Positions 53,402 to 64,000 of a stretch of 64,000 nucleotides of DNA are shown piece by piece. The position numbers were made by a program, and so were the translations under genes. A model generated the notes under the pieces. It was not told the origin of the DNA. It was given only the letters and a program-made list of their open reading frames with translations, and did not search any database. This DNA is from Lasiosphaeris hirsuta. Its lineage: Eukaryota; Ascomycota; Sordariomycetes; Sordariales; Lasiosphaeriaceae. The stretch lies in NCBI GenBank assembly GCA_030549175.1, contig JAUKUA010000001.1, positions 6,758,001-6,822,000 on the forward strand, given 5' to 3'. The stretch's first letter is position 1; every line of letters begins with the position of its first letter.

Positions 53402-55885
53402 GTTACGTGACTAGCGAGCCAGTCAAGCCACTTTCAAGTCGTCCAGAACTAGAAGCCAGATGGTCTTCCCAGAAATGGACTTTCCCCACGCACGCTCTTA
53501 TGCTCCTGTATCTCGGCTCTCGCTAGGGCGATCGAGGGAGAGCCGGACTTGAGACAAAGCGTTCAAAAAAGGCGAGGTTGTCGGGTGCGCAGAAGCAGAG
53601 CCAAGTGGGCCCGCAATACGAGGGGGGGGGGGAGGGAGGGGGGACAGGAGCGTGACGAGGCAAGAACCACAAAGTTTGTCAAGGGCTCAGAAGCAGAGGG
53701 AGAGGGTTTCTTATTGCTTCACGTTGTGGACTGACGCACAGAGGAAGTAGAAGAAGCAGCAGCCGATGCAGAAACGAGCACGCGGGTGAAGAAAACGTAA
53801 GGGAAACCAGCGAGGTGCACGGGACCTGAGTGGAGGTCGACGCAAAGAGCGATGACCTCGTCCCCCGTTCCAAAGGTCGGTCAATGGTTGGTTGTTTGAG
53901 GTGCAGGCCAGCTTCCTCTTGTGGCCAATGGATACCAAATCTCTCTTCTTTGTCCTATTTGTGGCTGCAACTCCTGGATGACCCATGTTCTGAGGATAGA
54001 GGCGAGTTTGCGCGCTTCCGTCGGGACTCTGGCTGGCACCTGCAGCGCCCAGTGTAGTGTATCCATCTTCCTAGCTCAGAGCGGATTCTCAGATTCTAGC
54101 GACCCATTCCACAACCAACAATTCATTCCACACATCTGCGCGCTTACAGGCGCCTCCTCGCTGGTGCTAACCGCTATTGGGATTTCTTCTTCTCCTCAAC
54201 TCCCCCCTCAGTTCCCTAAAGCGAAGTCGAGGCCTCGCGTCGTCGTCACAGCTTGAGACACGGCGAAAACCAGGCTTGCAGTGCCAACGAATAACGTCAT
54301 ATATTCTCCTGTTCCCGGTAAACGGCAGCAGCTCAATCCTCCCGCAGTACCCAGTCAGAACCCGCCAAACCCTGCATGACTTCTCCCGGCTGTTTTAGCG
54401 CCTCCTATCCGTTTCGTCGGGGTTGCTGGGGGGCTTAGCTGAGATCTGCATGCACTTCCCGCAGGGGTCGTGATCCAGGGTTCCGCAACACTGGTCCAAC
54501 ATTTATACGAGAAAAAAAGCAACTGAGTATGTTGTTTACTTTCGTCTCATAACAAAATAGGAGGCAGCCCCTTTTCGCTTCATTTGGGAGATATGAAGAT
54601 CTCAAAAGGCCGGAAGCATATCTACCCATTTGCACACTCGTCCACAGTGCGCGGCATCTTTCGCTGACAAGTCTAAAACCAGCGGCGACAGCTTGAAGGT
54701 TAACAACCTACCTCCATCTCAAACCAGCTGCAGTACGTATGTATACGGACACTTGCGCATAACCACGCCGACACCGCGTATACCTACTGCTGCATTCTGC
54801 TGCATCTTTTGCCTCCACAGCAGGGTAGCACCTAGCTGCTTCCCATGGGACTCGAACTAAAAGACCTGTTGTTTATTGGGTTCGACTGACTAAACAAGCG
54901 ATCGTCTAAGAGACATCTCGGGCGGTTGGTCGGCAACGTCATCATCTATAACAAAGCCGCGCGAGATAATAATATACTTGTGGCTCACCAACACCTCATG
55001 GCCGGCCAACATCACGACATATTGAGCCACACACAAAGAGCCGCAGATGGCCCCCAATACCAAGTCCATTGAAATTGAGGCACAGCTCAGCCGGGCGGGT
55101 GCTCCTGCTCCACTAACGCACAAAGAAACATGGCTGCAAGCCACCAATCGTCAATTTTATTCGACAAGTTTGCTAATTGCAACAGCCTGAGGGTATCACA
55201 GTTAAATACAACTGGACGATGAGAACCTTAACGTAACCTCCCCCAACCCAGTCTCACCAACCACCCTTGAGCAACACTCCACTTACATGCCCAACCACCA
55301 CTGTATGCCCTCTCTTACAAGCAAGGAAACTACCGGCCCGCGGACTCTTAAACTTCACCCTTGAGGAACACTGTATAACCTCATGGAGCAAATAACACCC
55401 AAGAAGCCCCCCCCCCCCCCCCCCCCAAAAAAAAAAAAAAAAAAACCGAACTAGTCTGAGTCGAGGAAGTATCATGGCATGCGTACATGGTATTATTCAG
55501 AAAAAGACGCAAAACGTAACCTCTTTTTGAAGTTACACCACCAAACATGTCCAACTATGCCTTCCTCCCAGTGAACACATCTGTGTCCTGATGGGTGTAA
55601 ATCCATGCTTCAGAAAACGGCATCCACAGAGATCATCGACCACGCGGGGAAAGCTTGCTTCAACTCCACACTCCTCTTCCTCGCCGCTCGCTCCGCTCCC
55701 GAGACTAGCGCCCGTATGTAACAATAGATCTTCGGGCGTGGGGGGTGGGTGTCATATGGGTGACCTCCCAAACACACTTCCATGACAAAGCAAAAACAAA
55801 CACCATCTATATGATGCGCAAAATCATCGCCCTACTGACTGTCTGTTCGACCGGCCGAGTGAATCCGGAATGTCAGAAATTTCAA
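53402..55885. other. 2.5-kb gene-free region
   Basis: The left part, rich in G runs on the plus strand (CT-rich on the minus), is probably the leader of the gene at 53401. The middle is ordinary intergenic sequence; the right part carries a C20/A19 tract. No coding frame is supported. Confidence 0.45.
55407..55445. repeat. Poly-C (20) followed by poly-A (19)
   Basis: C20 directly joined to A19; the same C-then-A order occurs at 31077-31100. Confidence 0.9.
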
Positions 55886-57494
55886 CTACCACCCACCCTG
55901 TTGCTGCTGTGACCCAGACGGCGAGTACGGCTTGTACCCGGGATATGCCGCCGGCTGCTGCGCCTGTGGAGGTGATGGCTGACGATATCCTACGTTCGGG
56001 CGACTGTACCCGGAGCTGAAATCAAAGCCAATATCAACCGGTGGGTGTGAGACAGGTGTGGGCGCGGGCATCGCATCACGCGTGTACTGGCGCTGGGGTG
56101 CCCGGAGAGGCCGTGCCGACTCGGTCGAGAATCCACGATCGTCATACCCAGAGTTATCGTATCCGCCATAAGCACCTGCTTGCGGGGCAGGTGATCTGCG
56201 GACCGGCTCCTGCTGGCCGTAGCCGCTGTTTTGGGAGTAGCTGTTGTCCGCTAACTCGTTGGGAGGGGACCTGCGGGCACCCATTCCGTAGTTGTTGTCG
56301 GCTAATTCGTTAGGCGGCGATCGATGGGCTCCCATTCCGTAGCCGTTGTTGTTCCCCTGAGCGCCGTAATTGTCGTAGCTCGCTTGCCTCCCTGCGCCGT
56401 ACGTATCAAAGCTGCCCTGTAGGGCTGGCGCCGTAAACCCGCGACCTTGGCCCTGGCCGTAGCCAGTATCGCTGTAGCCAGTGTCCCCATAACCACGCGG
56501 CGACCGCTGTGGTGGCATTGCACCTGCAACCATACCCATGGCTGCAGCGGGTGAATTTCGACCGTACCCACCTGCAACCGGCGGGTAAACTTGTCCTGGT
56601 TGTTGGGCATAAGGGTCTGCTTCCAAGGTGGAAGCAGGGAAATACCCATTCGAGCCTGGGTTGCCGCCAGGTGGCGGCCCATAAGGACTCCGGTTGTTGC
56701 CCGGAGAGTTCATGGGACTTACTTGACCCGGAATCGCAGCCGCAGCTCCATTCAGGAGGTCGGGGTCCTGGCCACTGGCCTCGGGCTTCTTCAGCTGATC
56801 CATTTCAACCTCCTCCTCTTCGACGAGGACTTTTTTCTTCCCGGCACCCTCCCAGCTGGGCATCGCGGGCAACGCGTCTTCGTGGGCTGCCTCTCCCTTC
56901 TTGCTGACATCGAACTCGGCGTATTGCGGCGGTCCAGTTGTAACGCCTGTGCTCGCCGGCGTCATTGCCGGAGCAGCAACTGCGGGCGTCATCGCAAATG
57001 CTGGGCTCGAGAACGCGGGGTTAGAAAACCCCGGGTTCATAGGCGGCTGCGCCTTGTATCCCTGATGTGGCGGAATGTACGGCTCATCGAGGTACTTATG
57101 CTTACCCCTAGGAGGATCGCAGCAACCACAGCAGTTGCCGCAGCACTTGAGGCACTGGCAGCACTCGCAGCAGCAGGAGAGGCCGCAGCAGAGACACCGG
57201 CCGATGCACCAAGCAACCGAGAGGACAATCAACCCCCCAACTATTATCACCGCAATGACAGGCCACCTGGCAACGTAGAGTAAGCATCCGGCGCAGTACC
57301 ACCGGGGGAGAACCTTCAACCTACTTGCAATATGTCGCTTGCATGCAATTGTCCCAGCTAGAAAAAGATGTCTTCACGTCGTTGACCGATCCCTGAAGGT
57401 CGCGGCGCTCAAGCGCCGGTCGCAGACTGGCCACCAACAATTCTACAAAACCCTCCTTTAGACTCCTCCCCATCCTCGCGTCGACCGAGGCCAT
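55886..57494 (-). CDS. Fibroin-like protein with one membrane segment and Cys-rich patch
   Basis: Two exons (57494-57325, 57266-55886), 58-nt GTAGGT...CCAG intron, phase 2; 516 residues. The start at 57494 gives MASVDARMGRSLKEGF, and the splice makes SSWDNCMQATYCKWPVIAVI. This continues into one membrane segment (about 58-76) and a dense cysteine patch (about 77-105: CLCCGLSCCCECCQCLKCC), a good substrate for S-palmitoylation, then a Gly/Pro/Tyr/Gln-rich tail. The tail has a duplicated module NYGMGA-R/H-RSPPNELADN near residues 350-390. Similar proteins in filamentous ascomycetes are annotated fibroin-3 related, a name based on composition, not role. An extracytoplasmic N-terminus with cytosolic tail at the plasma membrane or septum is an inference. 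Confidence 0.87.
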
Positions 57495-59657
57495 ATTTGC
57501 TGCGTGATCGTCCTTCCTCTTGACTGAAAGGGGGTCGGCAGCAGGGCCGCGAATAGTTTTTCAGGTCGGGGCTAGGATGCGGTTTGCACGGTTGTGTCGG
57601 TAGAGGAAATAAGGTTAGACTTTTGGAAAACGAAATCGAGTAGTAGCGAGTACTACAACTCCATTCTGTGCCTCGGTTTTCGAAGGTGTGTGATCGCCGG
57701 TTGGCAGGTGGGTGATTTGCGTTTGTACAGATAGGCTAAAACCAGGCGCTCTGGGCGGACTCTGGTTGTCGGATCCTGCTGTTCGATGTTCCGGTGGGCG
57801 GCGTGATTGTTCGGTTTAAAGGAGCGTATTGAAAGTAGTGTTGGTGTTGAAGTCGCAGTTGGCGATCGAAAGCGGATGGCCACTCCCCAGGGCCTGAAAA
57901 GGGCGGAGTCAAACACGGCGGCAACGAACAAAAGCAGAAAAAGCCTGGAGGAGCGAAAAGAAAGGCGCGGTCTACCCTTTGGGAGCGTGAGGGAGCACAA
58001 GGAAACAAACGGTGGCGCAATGCCAGGTGAGGAGGCCAGGTGAGGTACCAGACAATTGGCGCTCGAGGGATGTGCTTGATTCCCTGTTCGGAGGACGCCT
58101 CAGGGATGAAACAGCTGAGCGCAGACAGGCCCTAGAGGAGATTCCCAAAGATATGGGTTAGGGAGTTGGAGAAGGGGGAAAAGAAGAACGGGAGCCGAGG
58201 GTCACCGTCGCGCATTGACCTGCCACCCTAGTGCGTTGCGTATTCGCCGCTTGCCAACCTGTAGCAGTGGGCTGCTTCCCCCGAGGCAGGCCTACTGCAA
58301 GGAACGAGGGGTATCAATCGATCAATGCCCACTCTCAGAGCCATGTTCATGGGACCCCCACGGCCGCCGGCAATGGAAGAAAAATAAACAGGCTAATATT
58401 ATGGATGGCGTGCAGTCGGTGTCGTGGTCGCCTTTCCTTTGTTCTCGAGGGGGCACAGCCTGCGGCCCGCTGGCACAATGTCCCAGTCAGTTATTCTTAC
58501 ACGTGTGTATGCGAAAATAGAAAGACAATCAATAGCAACAGCCGAGATCAAAACGCAGCGAAAATGAACATTGCGACGGAGCTGCTTTTCCCGCTGGAGG
58601 GGTGCAAAACTGGGGATCGCGGGATCCCCGTCGAGGGAATTTGAGAACTCGAGGGCGGCAGAGTGCTGGTGGGCACCGCAGCCGCGGTCTGAATCAGGTT
58701 GTCAGGTTCCGTAATTTCAACTGGCGGGCGGTGACCCCAGAAGATCGGCTCGACCCACTGAAATTCGGGGGGAGCCCGTGGGGAGATCGATGGTCCGTCG
58801 GGTCCTGAAACCTTAGGAATGGATGTCACCGTTGGGTGTGTGGAGAAGCACATCAAAATCGGGTTTCTCAATGTTGTACAGAAGCGAGCATCCGCGCTGC
58901 TGTTGATTGAATGTCATGTTATATCTTTGATTTTACGCGCGTTTAACGGCTGCTCACTCTCACATGTTTTCTCGTCACACCGGAAAACAGCAACCGCTCC
59001 GTATCTGCTGATGCCGAATCAACAGTCTCAAGACAGCTTGCAGAGGACACCACAACCGCATCTGGAGATCATCACCCCTTCATATCAGAGTTGTAATAAT
59101 GGGCAGCTCACTACGGGACTGGATGTTGAGTCCTACTGTGCACGCAACCATCAGCAGTTCCTTCCAATTCGGGCTCTTGAGCAAACGAGGAATCCTGAGG
59201 TAGGATCACGTTGTCTCGAAGACTGCCCGGGCGATGGCATGGCTGTCGTGATGACCATGACAAATGCAAAGCTCTGCTCAGCAACCAAAAAAGGTCTGCA
59301 CAAGGTTCCGACTCGGAGATCAGCACCGATGGAGACAAAATAAAGTCTAGCCACCAGTTCACTTGTACGTATCTTTCAATTAGGTTTGCAACTGGCGATG
59401 CCTGTTCACGTCTAATTGATAACAGTAAACAAGTTTTACATTCGAAATATTATCGCCCGGACATTGATAGCCAGCTTGCTGAAATACCATGACCTATCTC
59501 CGCCACTCCCATCTCTAATACCATGCCTTGGGCGGTAGATTCACAAAACCAACGCAAGCAAACCGTAAACGCCACCCCATGTAGTACCCCCGTCTTCGCC
59601 TCATCGAAACCCATTAGGGCGATGCTAAACCCCTTTCTTTCATCACATTTCCGGCGA
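57495..59657. other. 2.2-kb gene-free region
   Basis: The left part is the promoter of the fibroin-like gene. No supported coding frame, RNA gene or repeat array was seen in the rest. Confidence 0.45.
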
Positions 59658-60211
59658 TCAAGTACGCTTAGGCGGAGGGCCCTCGGGAGGCGCGTAGACC
59701 GCATCGGCATTGTTCTGTGGCTGGAAGGCTTGCTGCGGCTGGTACGTGTTTTGAGGCTGTTGAAGTTGAATGCCCTCCTGGTTTGCGTAGTATCCATCAT
59801 TTTGGTTGAACTTTTGGCCAGTGGGCTGGGGATAGACAGGCGGCTGGGCCGTGTACTGCGGGGGCGGGGGATAATAAGGAGGGGCGGGAGCTAGCCAGCC
59901 GGTTCCTCTCAAGGGAGCGACTCCCTGGCGACGGCGACGGCGCGAGTTTCGTCTATTCACATATTAGTACACAACGTAATGGGATGCCAGGCGCGGAGAC
60001 CAGGAAGACCTACGCAAGAAGGAGCATTATCGCGACAACAAACAGCACGACGATACCGGCAAAAACCCATCGTCCCCAGCCGTACCACGCAGAGTTGCGG
60101 TAGCAGAATCCGTTACTCGCGAGATAGTATCCCGATGGACATCTAGAAGGATGTTAGGCTGCGCCCATTCTAATCGATTGATTTGGCGGCTTACATCGCG
60201 CGTTTGGCCAT
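59658..60211 (-). CDS. Rcr-like membrane protein (Resistance to Congo Red family)
   Basis: Three exons, the first only 17 nt (60211-60195, 60142-60014, 59952-59658), introns of 52 and 61 nt, both phase 2; 146 residues. After the short start MAKRAI comes CPSGYYLASNGFCYRNSAWY and GWGRW, the lumenal hallmark of the Rcr1/Rcr2 family, then one membrane segment (about 28-47, VFAGIVVLFVVAIMLLLA), a basic stop-transfer run (RNSRRRRRQ), the GTGW motif, and a Pro/Gln/Tyr-rich cytosolic tail ending DAVYAPPEGPPPKRT. Yeast Rcr1 sits in the ER and lowers chitin deposition; Rcr2 acts in endosome-vacuole traffic. PPxY-type motifs in the tail (YYPPPP, PPPPQY) could bind a Rsp5-like ubiquitin ligase. The tiny first exon is inferred from splice phase. 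Confidence 0.85.
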
Positions 60212-61752
60212 ATCGGCCTGTTCAAAAGGCGCCATTCAAATTTCGGTGCTTTCCCCTCGAATGAGCGTCTGCAATTGTGATGTCGATGCAGAGTCGATCG
60301 GCGGTGCGATTGATGGCTGGATGTTGAGAGATGAAAGGTTTGGGCTCGATGGGGGATTGGAGTGGTCCGTTGAGAGTGAGGGAGTGCTGACGACCAAAGG
60401 AAACTGGGTGGTGACGTCCTGTTTAAGGTTTCAGCACTGTGGGGCTGGGTATGAGTGACACAAAGCAAAGTAAGGTGCGCAGAGGCCTTCCAGAGGCGAG
60501 AAGGCATTTTCCAACCCCCTGGCCACGGCCGCACCGTGTGGGATTACGTTGTTTGTTAGCGTATTCGAACGTTTGGCCTGCCGTAGCTGGTAATCGTGGG
60601 ATAACGTGGTCCAATGTGGCTGAGCAGAGGTCACGGCCATCAAGGCGTCGCCCAGCCTATGGCAGAGGCTGTGGTTTCAAGACAAGACCAATAGTGCGAC
60701 AGGAGGCAGTCTGCCAAGATGCTTCGATGTGACCAACACGACGACATCTGCCCGCCCTCGGGAATAAAAGGGCGTATTCCACCCGCACCTATAATGCACT
60801 GCGTATCCACGACAAATACTCCGTACTTGTGGAATCATTTGGCATTTGGCTCAGATATGTTTAACCCAGCCACAGAGGGATGAGAACTTGAAGCGAACGT
60901 GGGAAGAACACCTGACTCCGCCAGCGTATAACAGCAAACGCGCTAGCAGTGCTCCGTAAGTCGCAGGCAATGTGGTTCATAATGCATGACGGCGATGATG
61001 TATGTGGGTGGCAATCTTGCCCAATGACCGAAAGTGCTTGGCTGCGGTCCGAAGAAGCCACCACCCCTACCTTGGAACTTTCCATTCTCCGATTCTTTGA
61101 GGGTTTGAGCATTGCTTTGTCAAGAGGACGCCGAACGCCGACGATAGGGCCAAGGCCGGCTTGCCGAACTTCCGGCTGAAGACCTTAGGCACCCGACATC
61201 CAAAGAGCAAACAATCAGGAAGTTGACTGCGCCATCAAATGCCAGAGCGCAACTGATTTCCACCCTAATTCAAGCCCCATCAAGCTAGCTCCCGGGTGTG
61301 GCGCCCAGAGCAGTATCCCTGTGCCCCTGTAAGTAGACATGTCTTAACACATAGGTAACTAGCAAACTTGCAAATAATCATCATGGTGACTGTTAAGATC
61401 TCAGCAGTAGCGCTCTTCAGTATATGTTCAGCCATTTTGATAGTCGGCAGCAGTCTCGCACTACGAAGCATATCAAGTAATACATGTTCAAAACTTTTCT
61501 TACTTACGGGCACCATTTTGTTGAGAGTTTGCAAGGCAGCTGTCAGCGCGCCCTGGCTGCCGAAGAGCACCCGCTCTGAGGTGGGTCCATCGATTTCATC
61601 ACTCCAAATTTCAGCCCTGGGCCAGCCGCAGACTACCACACGTGATCGCACTAGCCCCATCTCCTTTTCCCCTCCCACACAACAAATTTCAGCACCAAAG
61701 GGAAAATTCAAGCCGAAACGTCAAACAGGAAGCTATCTTGTCATTAGTCAAC
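60212..61752. other. Divergent region between the Rcr-like gene and RPS16
   Basis: 1.5 kb between two start codons on opposite strands, holding both promoters. No coding frame is supported. The last 120 bases before RPS16 have a CACGTG box and a CT-rich leader. Confidence 0.45.
61640..61645. promoter_or_regulatory. CACGTG E-box upstream of RPS16
   Basis: CACGTGA lies 108 bases before the RPS16 start codon. Cbf1-type sites of this form occur in ribosomal protein promoters of several ascomycetes; use here is inference. Confidence 0.35.
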
Positions 61753-62365
61753 ATGGCGGCACCACAAGCAGTCCAAGTTTTCGGCAAGAAGAAGAATGCT
61801 ACAGGTATGAATACGCCCTCGTCTTTGCCAGCAAAATCTCAAAAACCACGAAATCGACTGCTAACTCGATTGCAGCCGTCGCGCGCTGTGTGCAGGGCAA
61901 GGGTCTCATCAAGGTGAACGGCGCGCCGCTCAAGCTCTTCGCCCCCGAGGTCCTCCGGGCCAAACTCTACGAGCCGATCCTCATCCTCGGCCTCGATAAG
62001 TTCACCGGCGTGGATATCCGCATCAAGGTCACCGGTGGTGGTCACGTCTCCCAGGTCTATGCCGTCCGCCAGACGGTGAGTTTTTCCTCTCCTGAGGGTT
62101 GCTGCGCACACGTGCGGGCAGGCGACAGAAACGACACTTTCAGGGTTGCAGAATGCTGACCAGAGATTTCTTTGCGATTGAACAGATTGCCAAGGCCATT
62201 GTCGCCTACTACGCCAAGTTCGTCGATGAGCACTCCAAGAACACCCTCAAGACTGCCCTCATCCAATTCGACCGCAGTCTCCTAGTCGCCGATCCCCGGC
62301 GCTGCGAACCCAAGAAATTCGGTGGAAAGGGTGCCCGCTCCAGGTTCCAGAAGTCTTATCGTTGA
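61753..62365 (+). CDS. RPS16: 40S ribosomal protein S16 (uS9)
   Basis: Three exons (61753-61804, 61876-62075, 62186-62365), introns of 71 and 110 nt in phases 1 and 0; 143 residues, exactly the length of yeast S16. The first intron falls after the 17th codon, between FGKKKNAT and [16 protein letters not shown], the common position of an early intron in fungal ribosomal protein genes. The rest follows the family closely: [51 protein letters not shown] and the basic C-terminus [17 protein letters not shown], which reaches into the decoding centre and touches the P-site tRNA. Part of the head of the 40S subunit in the cytosol. The leader is CT-rich, as is usual for highly expressed genes. Confidence 0.97.
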
Positions 62366-63269
62366 TCGGTCTTTTTTTTGGGACATGCTGGGAGGTGGAT
62401 GGCTTGCGTGGACACGGATGGCGTTCGGCATTATATTGCATTGGTCAGATATAGGCCGATATCAGCTTCTAACGACGGCCTGCTAAGGTGCCGCCGTGCA
62501 GCTTGGCCGAGATAGGAATCAGACTCAAGTCCATTTGTGGTCCCCGCGATCCCGAGCACCCAAGACATTCCACACAGATGCTGTGATTGAGGGCTGTGAT
62601 TTTCAACTGGCATTGATAATGGTCGAGGGTGTGGGACTTAGCAGCCGTGAAGGACAAGCGGTGTCGAGCTGCTGGGTCTTCGCCCAACTGCTGCTAAACG
62701 CGGGTAGGCATTGATCGACCGTCACACAAGCTAATATCACACTAAAAACTGTCTAGTCATAAACAGAGAACGCACCCGTCAATAGAGCACAAGGCACCAG
62801 GACAGAAACCTGGGTTTGTTGTGAGCTATCGTTCAACGGCATGGATGCGGGACTCATATGATCTTTCAAACAGCACGGTTTATACAGAAGCTGGCAAAGA
62901 AGCTCTACTGTCAAGGGCACCTCGAACAAGAGGTGATAATGAAAGCCTAACCCTACATCCCGCATGTCTGTGCCTGGAACACTGTTACTTAACAGCTGGT
63001 GGCACTTGGCAACCCGCCGCCAGCCAAGTATGTTTCGTGAGAGCCATTCCCGATCATGACAATCAGCAGATCAATTCAAGTGCCGGATAAGAGAAGCATG
63101 AGAACATGTCTTAGAGCCACGATATCAGCGATCAAGAGACTCTCCAAACTGAGCGTTCTCATGGATATCGCGTTTGCCGTGAAGGACCAGCCCGGGCAAA
63201 CCGGCACTCGCGGCGTGGACCGAAATATTCGCAGAGCAAATGTGTAGGAGAGCAGAAAGAGCACGGCAG

Positions 63270-63290
63270 AAAAAAAAAAAAAAAAAAAAA
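63270..63290. repeat. Poly-A tract (21 A)
   Basis: Twenty-one uninterrupted A. It could be a simple tract or the tail of an old retroposed copy; no gene remnant is recognisable in front of it. Confidence 0.85.
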
Positions 63291-63630
63291 GGGAATCTAG
63301 CTAACGCATGCGCGAACACGTCAGGCACCTCGGCACCCATGGACGTAGCCATTGGGCGGGAGGGAAAATAGAGGGGTCGTCTTCTGTTGCGCCCGAGAGA
63401 GCAGAGAGTGCGCGCGCCAGGAACGTGTGGAAAAGAGTGAAAGAGGGACAAGACCACCAAGCGTGTGTCGTGTTTCGCTGTGTGCCCCTCCGTTCCGCGA
63501 CCCTTTGATTCGAATTGCCCAGTCTTGCAGCCAATCAGACCAGCACACGTCAATGGTCGAAATATGGTCTGTGTGTAGTTGAAGTATCAGGTCCCTCCTC
63601 GTCGCCCTCAACATTTACGACTACAGCTTC

Positions 63631-63642
63631 CTCTCTCTCTCT
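63631..63642. repeat. CT dinucleotide array
   Basis: Six CT units within a pyrimidine-rich leader-like stretch. Confidence 0.7.
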
Positions 63643-64000
63643 CCTTCTCGTCGTCTGGTGTTCCTCTCTCATTGCTTGAGATCCCCCTTCAATACTGTTT
63701 GCTAGTTCCAGAAAAATTTGGAGCTTCGCCGCCGTCTCAGCCAGATTGCGCCCCAGTCAGCATTTATCGCGATCACAAACGTCCGGGCAGGCCTTACTGC
63801 GACCCGAAATGCCCCCCTCCCCCCCCTCAATTTCTCGAGTCCTCGCGCAGCAAGCCTGCACATGAGTAGCACGAACTATGTTTTCTTGTCACAGTTCCCA
63901 GTCGCGGTCAATCAACAGTCTACTCACTGTTTTCAAAAGCTTCGTCGTCATTGTCATCAAAATTAGCTGATCTCTCTCTCTTCTTCAAAGACACAAATTA

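Larger units (their letters stand above)
62366..64000. other. Gene-free right edge
   Basis: No coding frame is supported. It carries an A21 tract and, near 63630, a CT array within a long pyrimidine-rich plus-strand stretch that continues to the window end; this looks like the promoter and leader of a plus-strand gene beyond the edge. Confidence 0.4.

Noticed and set aside
54840..54925. Possible tRNA on the minus strand with AGTTCGAGTCCC
   Set aside because: The B-box-like string and a 7-bp hairpin (TTGTTTA/TAAACAA) are present, but no D arm, T stem or acceptor stem can be drawn.
63270..63290. Poly-A tail of a retroposed gene
   Set aside because: No gene-like sequence precedes it on either strand and no flanking duplication is evident, so it is listed only as a tract.

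Overview
This is a stretch of nuclear chromosome from a filamentous ascomycete fungus, most likely a sordariomycete. I read 17 protein-coding genes. Most have short introns (about 50-60 nt, mainly GT...AG), coding DNA is moderately GC-rich, intergenic leaders are pyrimidine-rich, and the proteins are typical of Pezizomycotina: a Zn2Cys6 regulator, an Rcr-like protein, a fibroin-like membrane protein, a fungal O-fucosyltransferase-like enzyme and an Env7/STK16 kinase. There is no operon structure and no CRISPR array, virus, intact transposon or toxin gene. The species assignment is inference from protein character, not from a search.

Layout. 1-11.4 kb is the densest part: an acidic-tailed unknown protein, the cytosolic/vacuolar alpha-mannosidase Ams1, the ribosome-biogenesis factor Nop14 on the opposite strand, and a membrane-anchored unknown that shares a 368-bp divergent promoter with NOP14. 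After 2.9 kb without a gene, 14.3-23.3 kb holds a CLIP-170-type microtubule plus-end protein, an STK16/Env7-like kinase and a large Ser/Pro-rich unknown. A gene-poor 4.5 kb follows. 27.8-36.4 kb carries, all on the minus strand, an IGHMBP2/Hcs1-type helicase with six exons, a DUF202-like membrane protein and an unknown that may bind DNA, the last preceded by a long pyrimidine-rich leader-like stretch. 40.2-46.8 kb has an O-fucosyltransferase-like enzyme, an Rtg2-like Ppx/GppA protein and a Zn2Cys6 regulator. 50-62.4 kb has a large fungal unknown (DUF8004-like), a Cys-rich fibroin-like protein, an Rcr-like protein and ribosomal protein S16. The last 1.6 kb shows no gene and may be the leader of one beyond the edge.

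No pathway cluster is evident. NOP14 and RPS16 both serve the small ribosomal subunit but lie 51 kb apart. Several genes could be completed only by following introns into short exons: the last two helicase exons, the last exon of the Zn2Cys6 gene, and the first exons of the DUF202, fibroin-like and Rcr genes. Two introns are multiples of three and stop-free and would easily be mistaken for coding sequence.

Most noteworthy: an apparent GC-AG intron that splits the Walker A motif of the helicase; a Zn2Cys6 domain in mid-protein, split by an intron and with a long last loop; a decayed tRNA-Pro copy; a tRNA-Arg with a poorly paired acceptor stem; and long poly-C tracts, several of them close to tRNA or tRNA-like sequences. 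I found no convincing new multi-gene system.
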